Below the pieces are notes generated by a model. That model was given only the letters and a program-made list of their open reading frames with translations. It was not told the DNA's origin and did no database searches. Below are positions 26,530-36,059 of a stretch of 64,000 nucleotides of DNA, in pieces. A program made the translations under genes and the position numbers. The stretch is from JBFJKD01 sp041600415 (GTDB lineage: Bacteria; Pseudomonadota; Gammaproteobacteria; Pseudomonadales; Porticoccaceae), in assembly GCA_041600415.1 (NCBI GenBank), contig JBFIKF010000003.1:62001-126000 (forward strand). Reading direction: 5' to 3'. Position 1 is the first letter of the stretch, and each line of letters starts with the position of its first letter.

Positions 26530-29500
26530 TTACGTCACATCGGTCACCAGGTTATTACCCGTCAGCAAGGTTTGGATAATCGCCGTCTGGTCTACTGCAC
26601 CAGTAACCAGATCAACCCCTTGCAGAACAATGGTCTGATCCGGTGTGCCAAAACTACCACCTCCGTCCACATCGATTTTGATAATCGTGTCGCCGCTCGA
26701 CTCGCTGAAATTCAGGAAGTTGGTAAGGTTTGACGCCGTACCGGTTTCACCCACCAATAGGGCTGCAAGGTCCAGCACATCCCCTTCCGCAGAATTGTAG
26801 ACACCACTCGATTTATTAAAGTCAGTAATGGTATCAGTCGGGTTCCCGGTTGCGTCACCTGCCAGCCACTTAAAGATATCCGCGCCAAGGCCACCGGTCA
26901 TGGTGTCACTGCCTTTCCCGCCAGTTAAAATATTGGCGACGCTATTACCGGTAAGGACGTCGTTATGGGCTGACCCCGTCAGGTTTTCGATATTTGAAAG
27001 CGTATCCGTACCTGCACCAACAGTATTCTGTGCACTCGTATTAGCCAGTGACACGGTAACACCCGCACCAGCGTCGATGTAGGACACGGTATCGTTACCG
27101 TCACCGCCGTTAAAAACATCGTTTCCAGCACTGCTAAAAAATATGTCGCTCCCCGCAGTGCCGGTAACATTACCATTGGTATCAATGGAAATTTGGAAAG
27201 TACCAGACGTCGAATCTCCGTCACCATCGTTAATCTCCACACCAAAACTTAACAGGAGATCATCCGGCAATATAGTTTTAGTTGCCGTAGTTTCGGAGGC
27301 AACAATAAAAAATTTCTCGCCGTCCGGATCGACATTAACCACATCCACACTCAAAAATTCTTTTCCAGCCGTGGCGCTTTTCACGTCATAGGTTTGCCCA
27401 TTGGATATCTCAATATTTCCAGTTGTTTCCGAAGAGCCATCCGCAAAGTGCAAAATAAAGCGCACGGTGTTGGTGTTATTACCCGCAGTCGGACCACTGT
27501 TAGCGTCCACGTCAAACGTCAATTTAATTGAGGTGATCGGTTGAACAGCAGTGTCTGGCGGATTTGTTGTTCCAAGCAGGTCGGCATCACCTACAAGAAA
27601 TTTCAGCGTAAGCGACTCGCCGTTAGACACCCTTAATCCACCCGCGCTACTACCAGCCCCAATACCGTTATTATTGGTGTTAACCGTACTATTCGCTCCT
27701 AGATTGGTATCACTAACATAACCTTCATGGGCGGTGAATTTAATATCAGTTTTCGGGTCTAGTGTTCCTTTTTTGGCAGCTATTTGTTCGGCATATAGCG
27801 ACGAGCTGTTACCACCTATAGAGCCGGTTAGAGATAGAGTTTCTGTAATTACCTGTGTCGGATTTGGTGTAACCAAATTGAAATCGTAAGTGCCATCGAC
27901 TTTCATGGTTAGCGTGAAAAACGTCGCCCCGTCTGCCAGTTTGGCGGTATATATCTCACCCAGATAGTTGCCAGAGCCGTCGAACAGATCTTCGGTGCTG
28001 GAAGTAGCAATCAGACTTACGGTGTTTAACAGCGTGATATTAATCCCTTCCGAGCTGTTGATATCCGGGCCGATATCATCTACCGCGTTAAATCCGTCAG
28101 CGCCAACCAAAAAGCTCCAGGCAGCACTATGTAAACCCGCCACGTTGGCAACCGCCATATTCTGAATGGAATTGATCACCGGTGCATCGTCCTCAAAACT
28201 GATGCTGCTACCGATATTCACCGGTGCGCTGGTGGCCGTGTCGCCATCGCCGTCCTTATAGGTCACCGTCACCTGCAAGGCCGAATCCGTTAACGATATC
28301 GAGTCGTCCGGGTTGCTCGCGCCGCCCAGCGGATGGTACAGCGAGAGATATTGCGCCACGTACACCTGGCCCGTCACCGGGTCGATGGTAATGGCAAACG
28401 CGATCGCACCCGACGAGTTCGCCGTGTCGGTTGCACCGGCTTCCGTACCAACCCGGCCCAATATCACGCCACTGCCGTTGTCGTACAGGAAGATTTGCGT
28501 GCCCCCCGTGGTGCTCACCCCGGAGAACGTTGTATCGGTCACTTGCAGCGCATAGGTGGTCGCACCACTCGCCGCCTGACCGTCAGCGCCAAAGCCGCCG
28601 CCACTCAACGATACAATAGCAGCGCCACCAGCCGCGTAGCCCAGTGGCGTACCCCCCAGCGCACTGAACAACGCCGCTACGGTGGTTGACGCGCCGTTAA
28701 AGGTAATAGCCGTACTACCCGCAACGTCTTTGTCATCCGCATCACCAGCCGGGGTCGGCGTCGCCGTTGCATTTTGCAGACCCGCCGTTTCGTCGTGGAT
28801 CACCGCACCGCTCGCGTTAATCGTCAACGTCGGCGCCGTCGGACCATCGTCTTCAAAACTGATGCGGTTACCGATATTTATCGGTGCGCTGGTGGCCGTG
28901 TCGCCATCGCCGTCCTTGTAGGTGACCGTTACCTGCAGGGCCGAATCCGTCAACGATATCGAATCATCCGGGTTATTCGCGCCACCCAGGGGGTGGTTCA
29001 GGGACTGGTATTGCACCATGTACACCTGACCGGTGAGTGGATCGATGGTAATCGCAAATGCAATCGCACCCGTGGGGTTGGCCGTATCGGTAACACCTGC
29101 CTCGGTGCCAACCCGGCCCAAAATCACGCCGCTGCCGTTGTCGTACAGGAAGATTTGCGTGCCCCCCGTGGTGCTCACCCCGGAGAACGTTGTATTGGTC
29201 ACTTTCAGTGCATAAGTCGTCGCGCCAGTCGCCGCCTGGCCGTCAGTGCCAAAGCCACCGCCTGTCAAGGACACAATGGCAGCGCCACCAGCCGCGTAAC
29301 CCAGTGGCGTACCCCCCAGCGCACTGAACAACGCCGCTACGGTGGTTGACGCCCCGTTAAAGGTGATAGCCGTACTACCCGCAACGTCTTTGTCATCGGC
29401 ATCGCCAGCCGGACTCGGCGTAGCCGTTGCGTTTTGCAGACCCGCAGTCTCATCGTGGATCACTGAACCGTTCGCGTTAATCGTCAACGTCGGTGCCGTC

Positions 29501-32500
29501 GGACCATCGTCTTTAAACGTGACCGTCAAGGCGGTATCCGAGGTCACCGTGCTGGTGTCCCCATCGCCATCCGTCGCCACTACCGTCGCGTAAATCAGGT
29601 CGGTCAACGACACCGATTCGTTGTGACTCGTGCCCGGTGTGGGATGTTCGATTGCCTTATATTCCACCAGGGTGATCTTGCCATCGCTGCCCAGGGACAC
29701 GATAAACGCTACCGCACCTGTGGGGTTTGCCGTCGTGTCATTCGACCCTTCACGGCCAACAATCAGGCCATTCTCCGTGTACAGGAAGATGCTATAACCA
29801 CCCGTCACGTCTAACCCACTGTCCTGACCGGTAAACGCACCGCCCGCAGAGTTGGTCAAGCTCATAACAAGACTGTTACTAGCAGCCGGACCGTCCGCAC
29901 CAAACACGCTCGCACTACTGTCCGCCACCAGCGCACTCCCACTGGTCGCCTGACCCAGTGCCGCACCCGCTGGACCGTTAGTCAGCGCAGCAATCGCCGT
30001 CACCAACGCCGCCGGGATACTGGCAACATCGTTGGTACCGCTATCAATGCCCGATGTTTCATCGTGGACGACCGATACCGTCTTCGTCGTGAACGCCGCG
30101 CTCGGACCATCGTCCGCAAACTTGATGTTGCCACCCAGATCAACACTCACCGGCGTGCTCGCCGTGTCTAAATCCCCATCCGTCACCGTGACCGTCGCCG
30201 ACAACGTCACTTTGCCATCACTCAAGGCAATCAGTTCGTCATAGGACGAGGCATCCGCGTTCGGCAGGTGATCAATCGCACCGGTCTGCGTCAGTGTCAC
30301 CACGCCCGCTCCCGATACCGCTATCGTGAACACACCGTTATCCGTAATGCTCGCATCATCCGTCACATCGCCCGGCGCCGTGGTCGAACCCACTACAACA
30401 CCCGCAACGTTATACAGATAAATGATGGAACCACCGCTGGTCAGACCCGAGTCCGCCGTCACCACATTTAATGCAAAACTACCAATCGTGGCTGCCGCGC
30501 CCTGACCATCCGCACCATAGGCCGCTGTTCCTGACGCCGCACTTAACAACGCCGCTACCAGGGCACCACTGTCATTCGCCGTCGCTCCGTAGGCGTTAGC
30601 ATCGCTCCCGCCTTTCGCTTCCGTATCATCCGTCGTCAGCACAATGCCGTCCGTCGAGGCACTACCCGCACTCACGCTCGGACCATCGTCCAAGAAGATG
30701 ATCTTGCTACCAATCTCCACCTGATCGGAGGCCACATCACCGTCACCATCGGTGACTTGAATTTTCGCGGACAGTTTACCGGTCAGATCTACCGGCTCGT
30801 TGTTGTCCGTGTTAAGCGGGTGCTTGAGCGCCACCGCCTGCGTCACCGTCACAGTGCCATTGGCATTGAGGACTATCGTAAATGCCAGGCCATCCAGCGT
30901 GCCGGTATCGTCGAACTTACCGTAGACAATATTGTTATCGCTGCCATCAGCCACCAGGGTGATCGCTTTGTTGCCCACCGTGGTGAACAGCCCTGAGTCC
31001 GCATCGGTAACCACCAGCGACAGGTCCGTGGTACCACCGTCCGCGCCCGTATCAGCGGTATAACTGACTAACGCTGCGGCCGAGGTCACCGCAACACCAA
31101 TCTGACTCGTCTCGTCGGTGGTGAGCGTGTTGTCGACCAGTCCTTCCTGACCTTCGCTCTGCGTCGCACTGATAGAAGCTGTCGGCACATCATCTTTAAC
31201 ATCAATATAGATAATGCCTGTCGAGGTATTGCCATTTGCGTCGGTGACGATGTAAGTAAAACTTTCTACATTTTGCTCGGTTTGCGCGCCATTATCCGCA
31301 GCCGGGTTGGTGGTTACCGCTTTTGATAATGTGTAGGTATAAGTGCCATCACTATTTACCTGAATACTGCCGTAGACGCCGGCTGTAACGGCATTGCCAC
31401 CGCTCACCAACGCGTAGGTCAGAGCACCAAAACCACCCGACGCATTACCCACCAGGGTGTTGCTAGCGTCTGTTTCGCCTGCACCGCCGGGCAAACTGCC
31501 GGTGACTGTACCGACTACCAGATCGTCACCGTCCGGGAGCGCGTTGGTGTCTAAAGCGGCCTCGTCGACCAGGACTTCGTCGTCATTGGTGGCAATTAAA
31601 CCGCTGTCGGTCAGGTTAATGGTCAAGGTGATGGTGGAAAGATCACCGTCGCCATCCCTGATGGTGTAGACAAATACGTCAGTCTCATTACCAGTGATCG
31701 AGTTAGGATCCGATTTGTAGGTGTAGCTGCCGTCCGCCTGTAATTTCAGTGTGCCGTGTGCGCCAACAATATCTGTGTTAAGACCACCAGATACTGCGGA
31801 CGTGGTATCGCCGCCCGCTGCACGCACCCCCACCACCGCAGCGCCGTCGGCACCAGCGGTATCGTTACTCAAAACCCCGCTGGCCGCGTCTACTGTCAAC
31901 AAGGCGCCTTCGTTGACGCTGCCCGTATCTGCTACAGCCACCGGCACGTCGTCCAGAATGCGAATGGTCAGTACTGCAGAACCCGTATCGCCGTCGGAAT
32001 CTTGAATGGTGTAGGTGAAATGCCCATCGGCAAACAGGTCTTGCGGACCCTGGTGATTGTAGGGACTCAACAACGTGAATTCGTAGTCGCCAGTCTGGGT
32101 ATTGATGGTCAAAACCCAATTGCCAGCGTCAGCGGTGAAGGTGATAACGTTGCCCACCACCGTCTTGGTAGCGGGACCGATGGAACCGTCGTATTCAACG
32201 CCGGTGATAGGCGGATTGCCGTAACCATCGGCACCGGCCTCATCGTTATCCAGAATATTTCCACCGGTCGATACCGGCCCGTTGTTCAGTTTTACTTCGC
32301 CATCGGAAACGATATTTTCGTTGGCTTCCGGATTAGGGTTGTCGTCGAGCGGCTCGGGGGCACCCGCGTTCAGGATAATCTCAGTATCTGCGGTCGGATC
32401 GATAATCGGCCGTGGGTCCAGGTTGGGATCAAATCCGGCCTGGGGACGCACTTCGTTGATGGAGCGGCCAAAGATCGCGCCCTGGCCGATTTCATCGCCG

Positions 32501-32904
32501 GCACCGCCGCCACCGGCGTTGTCGCCGCCAGCCGCGGTTTCTTCGAGTTTTTCAGAGATGTCTTCGCCACGCTCCAGGGCCGCCAGCAGTTCTTCAAACT
32601 GGGAGGCATTCTCGCCATCGCCGTAACTGGCAAGCTGGGTCACGCTATCTGCGGTGAACAGGAAAGAGCCGTCCCGGGGGAGTTCCTTCAAATCGCCGTT
32701 GGCCAGGGTAACCAGCGCCTGGCCACCCAGCACCGCCTCGACGGTATCGCCCGCAAAGATGGGGTCGCCCGGTTGCAGCTCGCGCGCGATGCCATCGGCA
32801 CCGATGGCGACCACCGAGCCGCCACTGGATGCCGTGAGAACAGCAACGACTTTGGCGTCCTGTGCTGCTGCGATTTCAGTTCCCTGTTTGGTTTCGTCGT
32901 TCAT
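26530..32904 (-). CDS. LapA-like giant RTX adhesin with N-terminal retention module
   Basis: Cell-surface adhesin of 2124 residues exported by a type I system. N-terminus (1-150): Lap retention module containing the LapG cleavage motif TAAG (123-126), followed by a Gly-rich hinge. Middle (about 320-1570): VCBS/cadherin-like units, then about five T1SS-143-type repeats of 170-225 residues, with the DGDGD and DDGP-type boundaries. The last two are near-identical (1132-1351, 1352-1571). Then a non-repetitive, possibly ligand-binding part (about 1572-1915), a Ca-binding RTX block (GGDGNDTVSY, GSDTMTGGLGADIF; about 1916-2010) and a C-terminal secretion signal. It follows the TolC-like gene by 66 bases. 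The specific ligand is unknown. Confidence 0.92.
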   Translation of the reverse strand: MNDETKQGTEIAAAQDAKVVAVLTASSGGSVVAIGADGIARELQPGDPIFAGDTVEAVLGGQALVTLANGDLKELPRDGSFLFTADSVTQLASYGDGENASQFEELLAALERGEDISEKLEETAAGGDNAGGGGAGDEIGQGAIFGRSINEVRPQAGFDPNLDPRPIIDPTADTEIILNAGAPEPLDDNPNPEANENIVSDGEVKLNNGPVSTGGNILDNDEAGADGYGNPPITGVEYDGSIGPATKTVVGNVITFTADAGNWVLTINTQTGDYEFTLLSPYNHQGPQDLFADGHFTYTIQDSDGDTGSAVLTIRILDDVPVAVADTGSVNEGALLTVDAASGVLSNDTAGADGAAVVGVRAAGGDTTSAVSGGLNTDIVGAHGTLKLQADGSYTYKSDPNSITGNETDVFVYTIRDGDGDLSTITLTINLTDSGLIATNDDEVLVDEAALDTNALPDGDDLVVGTVTGSLPGGAGETDASNTLVGNASGGFGALTYALVSGGNAVTAGVYGSIQVNSDGTYTYTLSKAVTTNPAADNGAQTEQNVESFTYIVTDANGNTSTGIIYIDVKDDVPTASISATQSEGQEGLVDNTLTTDETSQIGVAVTSAAALVSYTADTGADGGTTDLSLVVTDADSGLFTTVGNKAITLVADGSDNNIVYGKFDDTGTLDGLAFTIVLNANGTVTVTQAVALKHPLNTDNNEPVDLTGKLSAKIQVTDGDGDVASDQVEIGSKIIFLDDGPSVSAGSASTDGIVLTTDDTEAKGGSDANAYGATANDSGALVAALLSAASGTAAYGADGQGAAATIGSFALNVVTADSGLTSGGSIIYLYNVAGVVVGSTTAPGDVTDDASITDNGVFTIAVSGAGVVTLTQTGAIDHLPNADASSYDELIALSDGKVTLSATVTVTDGDLDTASTPVSVDLGGNIKFADDGPSAAFTTKTVSVVHDETSGIDSGTNDVASIPAALVTAIAALTNGPAGAALGQATSGSALVADSSASVFGADGPAASNSLVMSLTNSAGGAFTGQDSGLDVTGGYSIFLYTENGLIVGREGSNDTTANPTGAVAFIVSLGSDGKITLVEYKAIEHPTPGTSHNESVSLTDLIYATVVATDGDGDTSTVTSDTALTVTFKDDGPTAPTLTINANGSVIHDETAGLQNATATPSPAGDADDKDVAGSTAITFNGASTTVAALFSALGGTPLGYAAGGAAIVSLTGGGFGTDGQAATGATTYALKVTNTTFSGVSTTGGTQIFLYDNGSGVILGRVGTEAGVTDTANPTGAIAFAITIDPLTGQVYMVQYQSLNHPLGGANNPDDSISLTDSALQVTVTYKDGDGDTATSAPINIGNRISFEDDGPTAPTLTINASGAVIHDETAGLQNATATPTPAGDADDKDVAGSTAITFNGASTTVAALFSALGGTPLGYAAGGAAIVSLSGGGFGADGQAASGATTYALQVTDTTFSGVSTTGGTQIFLYDNGSGVILGRVGTEAGATDTANSSGAIAFAITIDPVTGQVYVAQYLSLYHPLGGASNPDDSISLTDSALQVTVTYKDGDGDTATSAPVNIGSSISFEDDAPVINSIQNMAVANVAGLHSAAWSFLVGADGFNAVDDIGPDINSSEGINITLLNTVSLIATSSTEDLFDGSGNYLGEIYTAKLADGATFFTLTMKVDGTYDFNLVTPNPTQVITETLSLTGSIGGNSSSLYAEQIAAKKGTLDPKTDIKFTAHEGYVSDTNLGANSTVNTNNNGIGAGSSAGGLRVSNGESLTLKFLVGDADLLGTTNPPDTAVQPITSIKLTFDVDANSGPTAGNNTNTVRFILHFADGSSETTGNIEISNGQTYDVKSATAGKEFLSVDVVNVDPDGEKFFIVASETTATKTILPDDLLLSFGVEINDGDGDSTSGTFQISIDTNGNVTGTAGSDIFFSSAGNDVFNGGDGNDTVSYIDAGAGVTVSLANTSAQNTVGAGTDTLSNIENLTGSAHNDVLTGNSVANILTGGKGSDTMTGGLGADIFKWLAGDATGNPTDTITDFNKSSGVYNSAEGDVLDLAALLVGETGTASNLTNFLNFSESSGDTIIKIDVDGGGSFGTPDQTIVLQGVDLVTGAVDQTAIIQTLLTGNNLVTDVT
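28190..29509 (-). repeat. Two near-identical 660-bp tandem repeats inside the adhesin
   Basis: Bases about 28190-28849 and 28850-29509 match at a constant offset of exactly 660 bases, with scattered substitutions. Each unit encodes 220 residues starting at the DDGP-type boundary. No frameshift occurs. Boundaries are approximate to a few bases. Confidence 0.92.
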
Positions 32905-32970
32905 CTCTTTTCCCCTCCGGGATGGTTTGTTCAGACCTGCCCCGGAATGGAAGCAGGTCTAAGTCTTACC

Positions 32971-34302
32971 TTACAGTTTGGCACCTACCATAAACATGAG
33001 ATCGCCCATGCTGTGGAAAATACGGTACTCGTTAAATACCAGATCGTACTGCGCCGAAATCAACGACGTCTTGGCGCCGACGTTTTCAGTTTCTGTGTTC
33101 AATAAATCCAGCAGTGTCCGTCTACCCAGATCAAACTGATCAATGTAAGCCGACTTGGTGCGCGTGGAATCCGCCACATGAGCTTCCAATGACGGCATTT
33201 GCGCCAGCAGAGTCTCGTGGGCAACCCAGGACAAGCGCATTTCCTGCTCGACTTCGCGGTGGGCGTTGTTGCGAATCTCCTTGGCTTTTTCCATCAGGTA
33301 GGCAAATTCCTGCTTGCGTGCGGAATCGGCACCACCGCGATACAGGTTGTAGCGCATGCGCAACATGACCCGGAGATCGTCCACCTGCTGTTCAATACCG
33401 TCGATGTTGTCGTTGAGATCCCGCTCAACCTCTACGTGAAAAGACGGATAGAACGGGCTTTTGGTCTGCTCGTAGCGGAATGTGGTGGCTTCGACATCCG
33501 CGTTGGCCACCGCCATGATGGGGTGGTTTTCGGCCGCTTTGGCCACGGCTTCATCGACGCTGCCGGGCAGGTACTTACGGTAGGAGCCGGGCTTGTCTAA
33601 CACCCCTTCCTGGGGAAATTCACCGACTACCCGTTGATAGTTGATCCGGGCGTCACGCAGGTTGGCCGAGGCGGACGCGAGATTGGTTTTGGCCAGGGCC
33701 AGACGACCGGCTATCTGGTCCAGATCGGCGCGACTGCCAACTCCGGAATCGGCGCGCTTCTGCATGCGCCCGTAGACTTCCTCGTGAAAGGCCAGGGTGT
33801 CCTGTGCCAATTTCAAAATTTCTTCCTGCTTGAGCACTTCGGTAAAAACCCGCACCACTTCGAGGGAAATATCCTCGCCTACCGCCCGCGACCGTTGTTT
33901 GGCGCTTTCTTCACGGGCCTGCTGGTTGCGGTATTCGTTGCTGGTGTTGAACCCATCAAACACCAACTGACGAATATTTAGTTGCGTTTCGCGGCGCTCG
34001 AGTTCGTTGCGGGTGCGGGTGGGCTTACCGGGAAAGGTACGCCCTGTGGGGTCGCGCTCCTGAAAGCCGAACCCGGCGATTAAATCCACCGTGGGGTAAT
34101 AGCCCGCCAGAGCCTGTCGTACCTGTCGATCCCGCGCATCAACTTCGCGCAGTTCGGCCAGAACTTGCGGATTGGTAGTTAACGTAGTGGCGATGACCTC
34201 GCGGACATCGACGGCACTGGCAGGCGCGGCAATCAGCAGAGCGCCGAATAGCGTGAAAAACAGTTTTTTGGTGGTTTGGGTGACGCGATTATTGTGCAGC
34301 AT
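32971..34302 (-). CDS. TolC-family outer-membrane channel of the adhesin exporter (LapE-like)
   Basis: Outer-membrane efflux protein of 443 residues. A signal peptide ending PASA at about residue 29 is followed by VDVREVIATTLTTNPQVLAE, the typical first helix of TolC-like proteins. The two repeated coiled-coil halves are visible, and the second ends in LDLLNTETENVGAKTSLI. The segment FGFQERDPTGR is a periplasmic loop. The position, 66 bases before the adhesin and downstream of HlyD and ABC genes, supports a role as type I secretion channel, which in the Lap system also holds the adhesin. Confidence 0.88.
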   Translation of the reverse strand: MLHNNRVTQTTKKLFFTLFGALLIAAPASAVDVREVIATTLTTNPQVLAELREVDARDRQVRQALAGYYPTVDLIAGFGFQERDPTGRTFPGKPTRTRNELERRETQLNIRQLVFDGFNTSNEYRNQQAREESAKQRSRAVGEDISLEVVRVFTEVLKQEEILKLAQDTLAFHEEVYGRMQKRADSGVGSRADLDQIAGRLALAKTNLASASANLRDARINYQRVVGEFPQEGVLDKPGSYRKYLPGSVDEAVAKAAENHPIMAVANADVEATTFRYEQTKSPFYPSFHVEVERDLNDNIDGIEQQVDDLRVMLRMRYNLYRGGADSARKQEFAYLMEKAKEIRNNAHREVEQEMRLSWVAHETLLAQMPSLEAHVADSTRTKSAYIDQFDLGRRTLLDLLNTETENVGAKTSLISAQYDLVFNEYRIFHSMGDLMFMVGAKL

Positions 34303-34628
34303 GGCTAAGTTTCCCTCTTCCTTTTATGCGTTGACTCATGTCGATACAATTAATGGGCACCAAAAAAACAATAAAAATGATTTAAAACAAATCATTAGAG
34401 CCGTTTCTTAAAGTGCCCACACAATTCCCTTTATTACCATCCCTGTACACGTTACGCATCCATTGGGCTTCTATGCCCCGCACAATGTGATTTGTAACAC
34501 ACTGTGCCCGTGATTCAATTACCGCTTATACCGCGATCTGCCCGCTTGGTCGCTTTGTTGCGAAGCGATACCATTTACTCCTTAAAAACAACCGGTTATC
34601 GCTGTTAGCTGTGGTTTGCCGCATACAT
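34303..34628. other. Intergenic gap between exporter genes, possible CRP/Vfr-like site
   Basis: 326 bases separate the HlyD and TolC-like genes on the minus strand, with no ORF. One site at 34486-34501 reads TGTGA, six bases, ACACA, close to the TGTGA-N6-TCACA consensus of CRP/Vfr. A cAMP-linked control of the channel/adhesin transcript is possible, but the match is imperfect and stands alone. Confidence 0.35.
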
Positions 34629-36059
34629 TCAACGCTCGCGAAATGCCAATTGTTTGGTTTTAAGTATAGGTTTCAGAATGTAGTCGAGGACGGTTTTCTT
34701 TCCAGTCAGGATGTCGACCTGAACCGTCATGCCGGGAATGATGGGGAGGGGGTCCTCGCCTTCCTTGCCGAGACTGCTACTTTCTGTCTGTAAGCGCACC
34801 TGATAATAGCTTACCCCCTCCTCGTCCACAATAGTGTCGGGGCTGATCAGCACCACCTTCGCACCGAGCCCGCCGTGGATGGAAAAATCGTACGCGGTGA
34901 ATTTTACGGTCGCCTTCTGGTTGGGGTGCAGGTAGGCGATATCCGCCGGTCGCACTTTGGCATCCACCAGCAGGGAGTCATCCAACGGGACGATTTCCAC
35001 TAAATCAGCACCGGGTTGAATGACCCCGCCCACGGTTTTAACCTTGATCTGCTTGACCGTGCCCCGCACTGGCGAGCGTACAATCGTGCGCGCGACCCGG
35101 TCTTTATACGCCTGGTTGCTCTCTTTGTAACGATCCAGCTCAGACGTCACCTCATTAAGTTCCTTGCGCGCCTCGTTGGCGAAGTTCTGCGCAAATCCTG
35201 CGGCATTGTTTTGCGCTTCCTGATACTCCGCTTCCAGTTGCGGAATCGCCAGACGGGCTCGGTTCAGTTCGCCCTGCAGATCGTTGAGCTGCCGCTCGAG
35301 CCGCAATAGCTCAACGGCGGAAACCGCACCCTCTGCCACCAGCGGTCGGGTCACGGACATTTCCCTGCTTAATAGCTCGTAACTATTGGCCAAATTCTGC
35401 CGACTGCCCCGCACCGACGATAACTCCTGCTTTTTCTGTTCGACCTTTTGCTGCAACGCGTCGTAGCGGCTCTGGAATTCGTTAGCCCGCGCGCGGAATA
35501 ACACACGTTCGCTTTGTGCGAGTCTCTCATCCAACTCCACATCAATCTTGGCTAACTCCTCGTCGAAACTGGTGGATTGAGCCTCAGCCCGCAAACGCGC
35601 GGCCTTGGCGGTAAGCTGCATTACCTGCAACGCCCGTTCGCGAAAAGTGGATGAGAATAATGTGTCGTCAATCTGCATCAACGGCTGATCGCGCTCCACC
35701 AGCTCACCTTCCGTGACATGCAGCTTGGCCAAAATACCGCCTTCCAGATTCTGCACAATTTGTACGTCGCTGGAGGGCACGATACGACCTTCACCCCGGG
35801 TGAATTCGTCAACTTCGGCGAAATAGGCCCAGACCAACATAATAAAAATAAGCGCGGAAATCCCCAATAACAGCAGTCGGTGCAGCCCCGGGGTTTGCAA
35901 CATCACCGCCTCGGAGGAGTAGGACATGTATTTCAGGTCCGTGGCGGGAGACAAATTGAGATGTTGCCGCAATTTTTTTAAATCAAAACCTGACCCGAAC
36001 GCATCTTTTTCCGTGGTGGGTTTGTCATCAATATTTTTCATATCGGGGGCGTTGTTCAT
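34629..36059 (-). CDS. HlyD-family membrane fusion protein of the adhesin exporter (LapC-like)
   Basis: Periplasmic adaptor of 476 residues that bridges the inner-membrane ABC transporter and the TolC-like channel. A cytoplasmic N-terminus of about 55 residues is followed by a transmembrane helix (LLLLGISALIFIMLVWAYF). Then come a lipoyl/barrel strand (GEGRIVPSSDVQIVQ), a long coiled-coil and a C-terminal strand region (TVGGVIQPGADLVEIVPL, RTIVRSPVRGTV). The start is one base past the ABC transporter end, giving a coupled pair. No oddities. Confidence 0.9.
   Translation of the reverse strand: MNNAPDMKNIDDKPTTEKDAFGSGFDLKKLRQHLNLSPATDLKYMSYSSEAVMLQTPGLHRLLLLGISALIFIMLVWAYFAEVDEFTRGEGRIVPSSDVQIVQNLEGGILAKLHVTEGELVERDQPLMQIDDTLFSSTFRERALQVMQLTAKAARLRAEAQSTSFDEELAKIDVELDERLAQSERVLFRARANEFQSRYDALQQKVEQKKQELSSVRGSRQNLANSYELLSREMSVTRPLVAEGAVSAVELLRLERQLNDLQGELNRARLAIPQLEAEYQEAQNNAAGFAQNFANEARKELNEVTSELDRYKESNQAYKDRVARTIVRSPVRGTVKQIKVKTVGGVIQPGADLVEIVPLDDSLLVDAKVRPADIAYLHPNQKATVKFTAYDFSIHGGLGAKVVLISPDTIVDEEGVSYYQVRLQTESSSLGKEGEDPLPIIPGMTVQVDILTGKKTVLDYILKPILKTKQLAFRER

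Noticed and set aside
28190..29509. Repeated block as a possible CRISPR array or mobile element
   Set aside because: It is a coding tandem repeat of 660 bases in frame with the adhesin, with no spacers, terminal repeats or transposase.
31756..33105. 449-residue ORF antisense to the adhesin
   Set aside because: It lies wholly opposite the strongly supported adhesin and its upstream gap, with repetitive sequence and no domain; codon structure follows the minus-strand gene.
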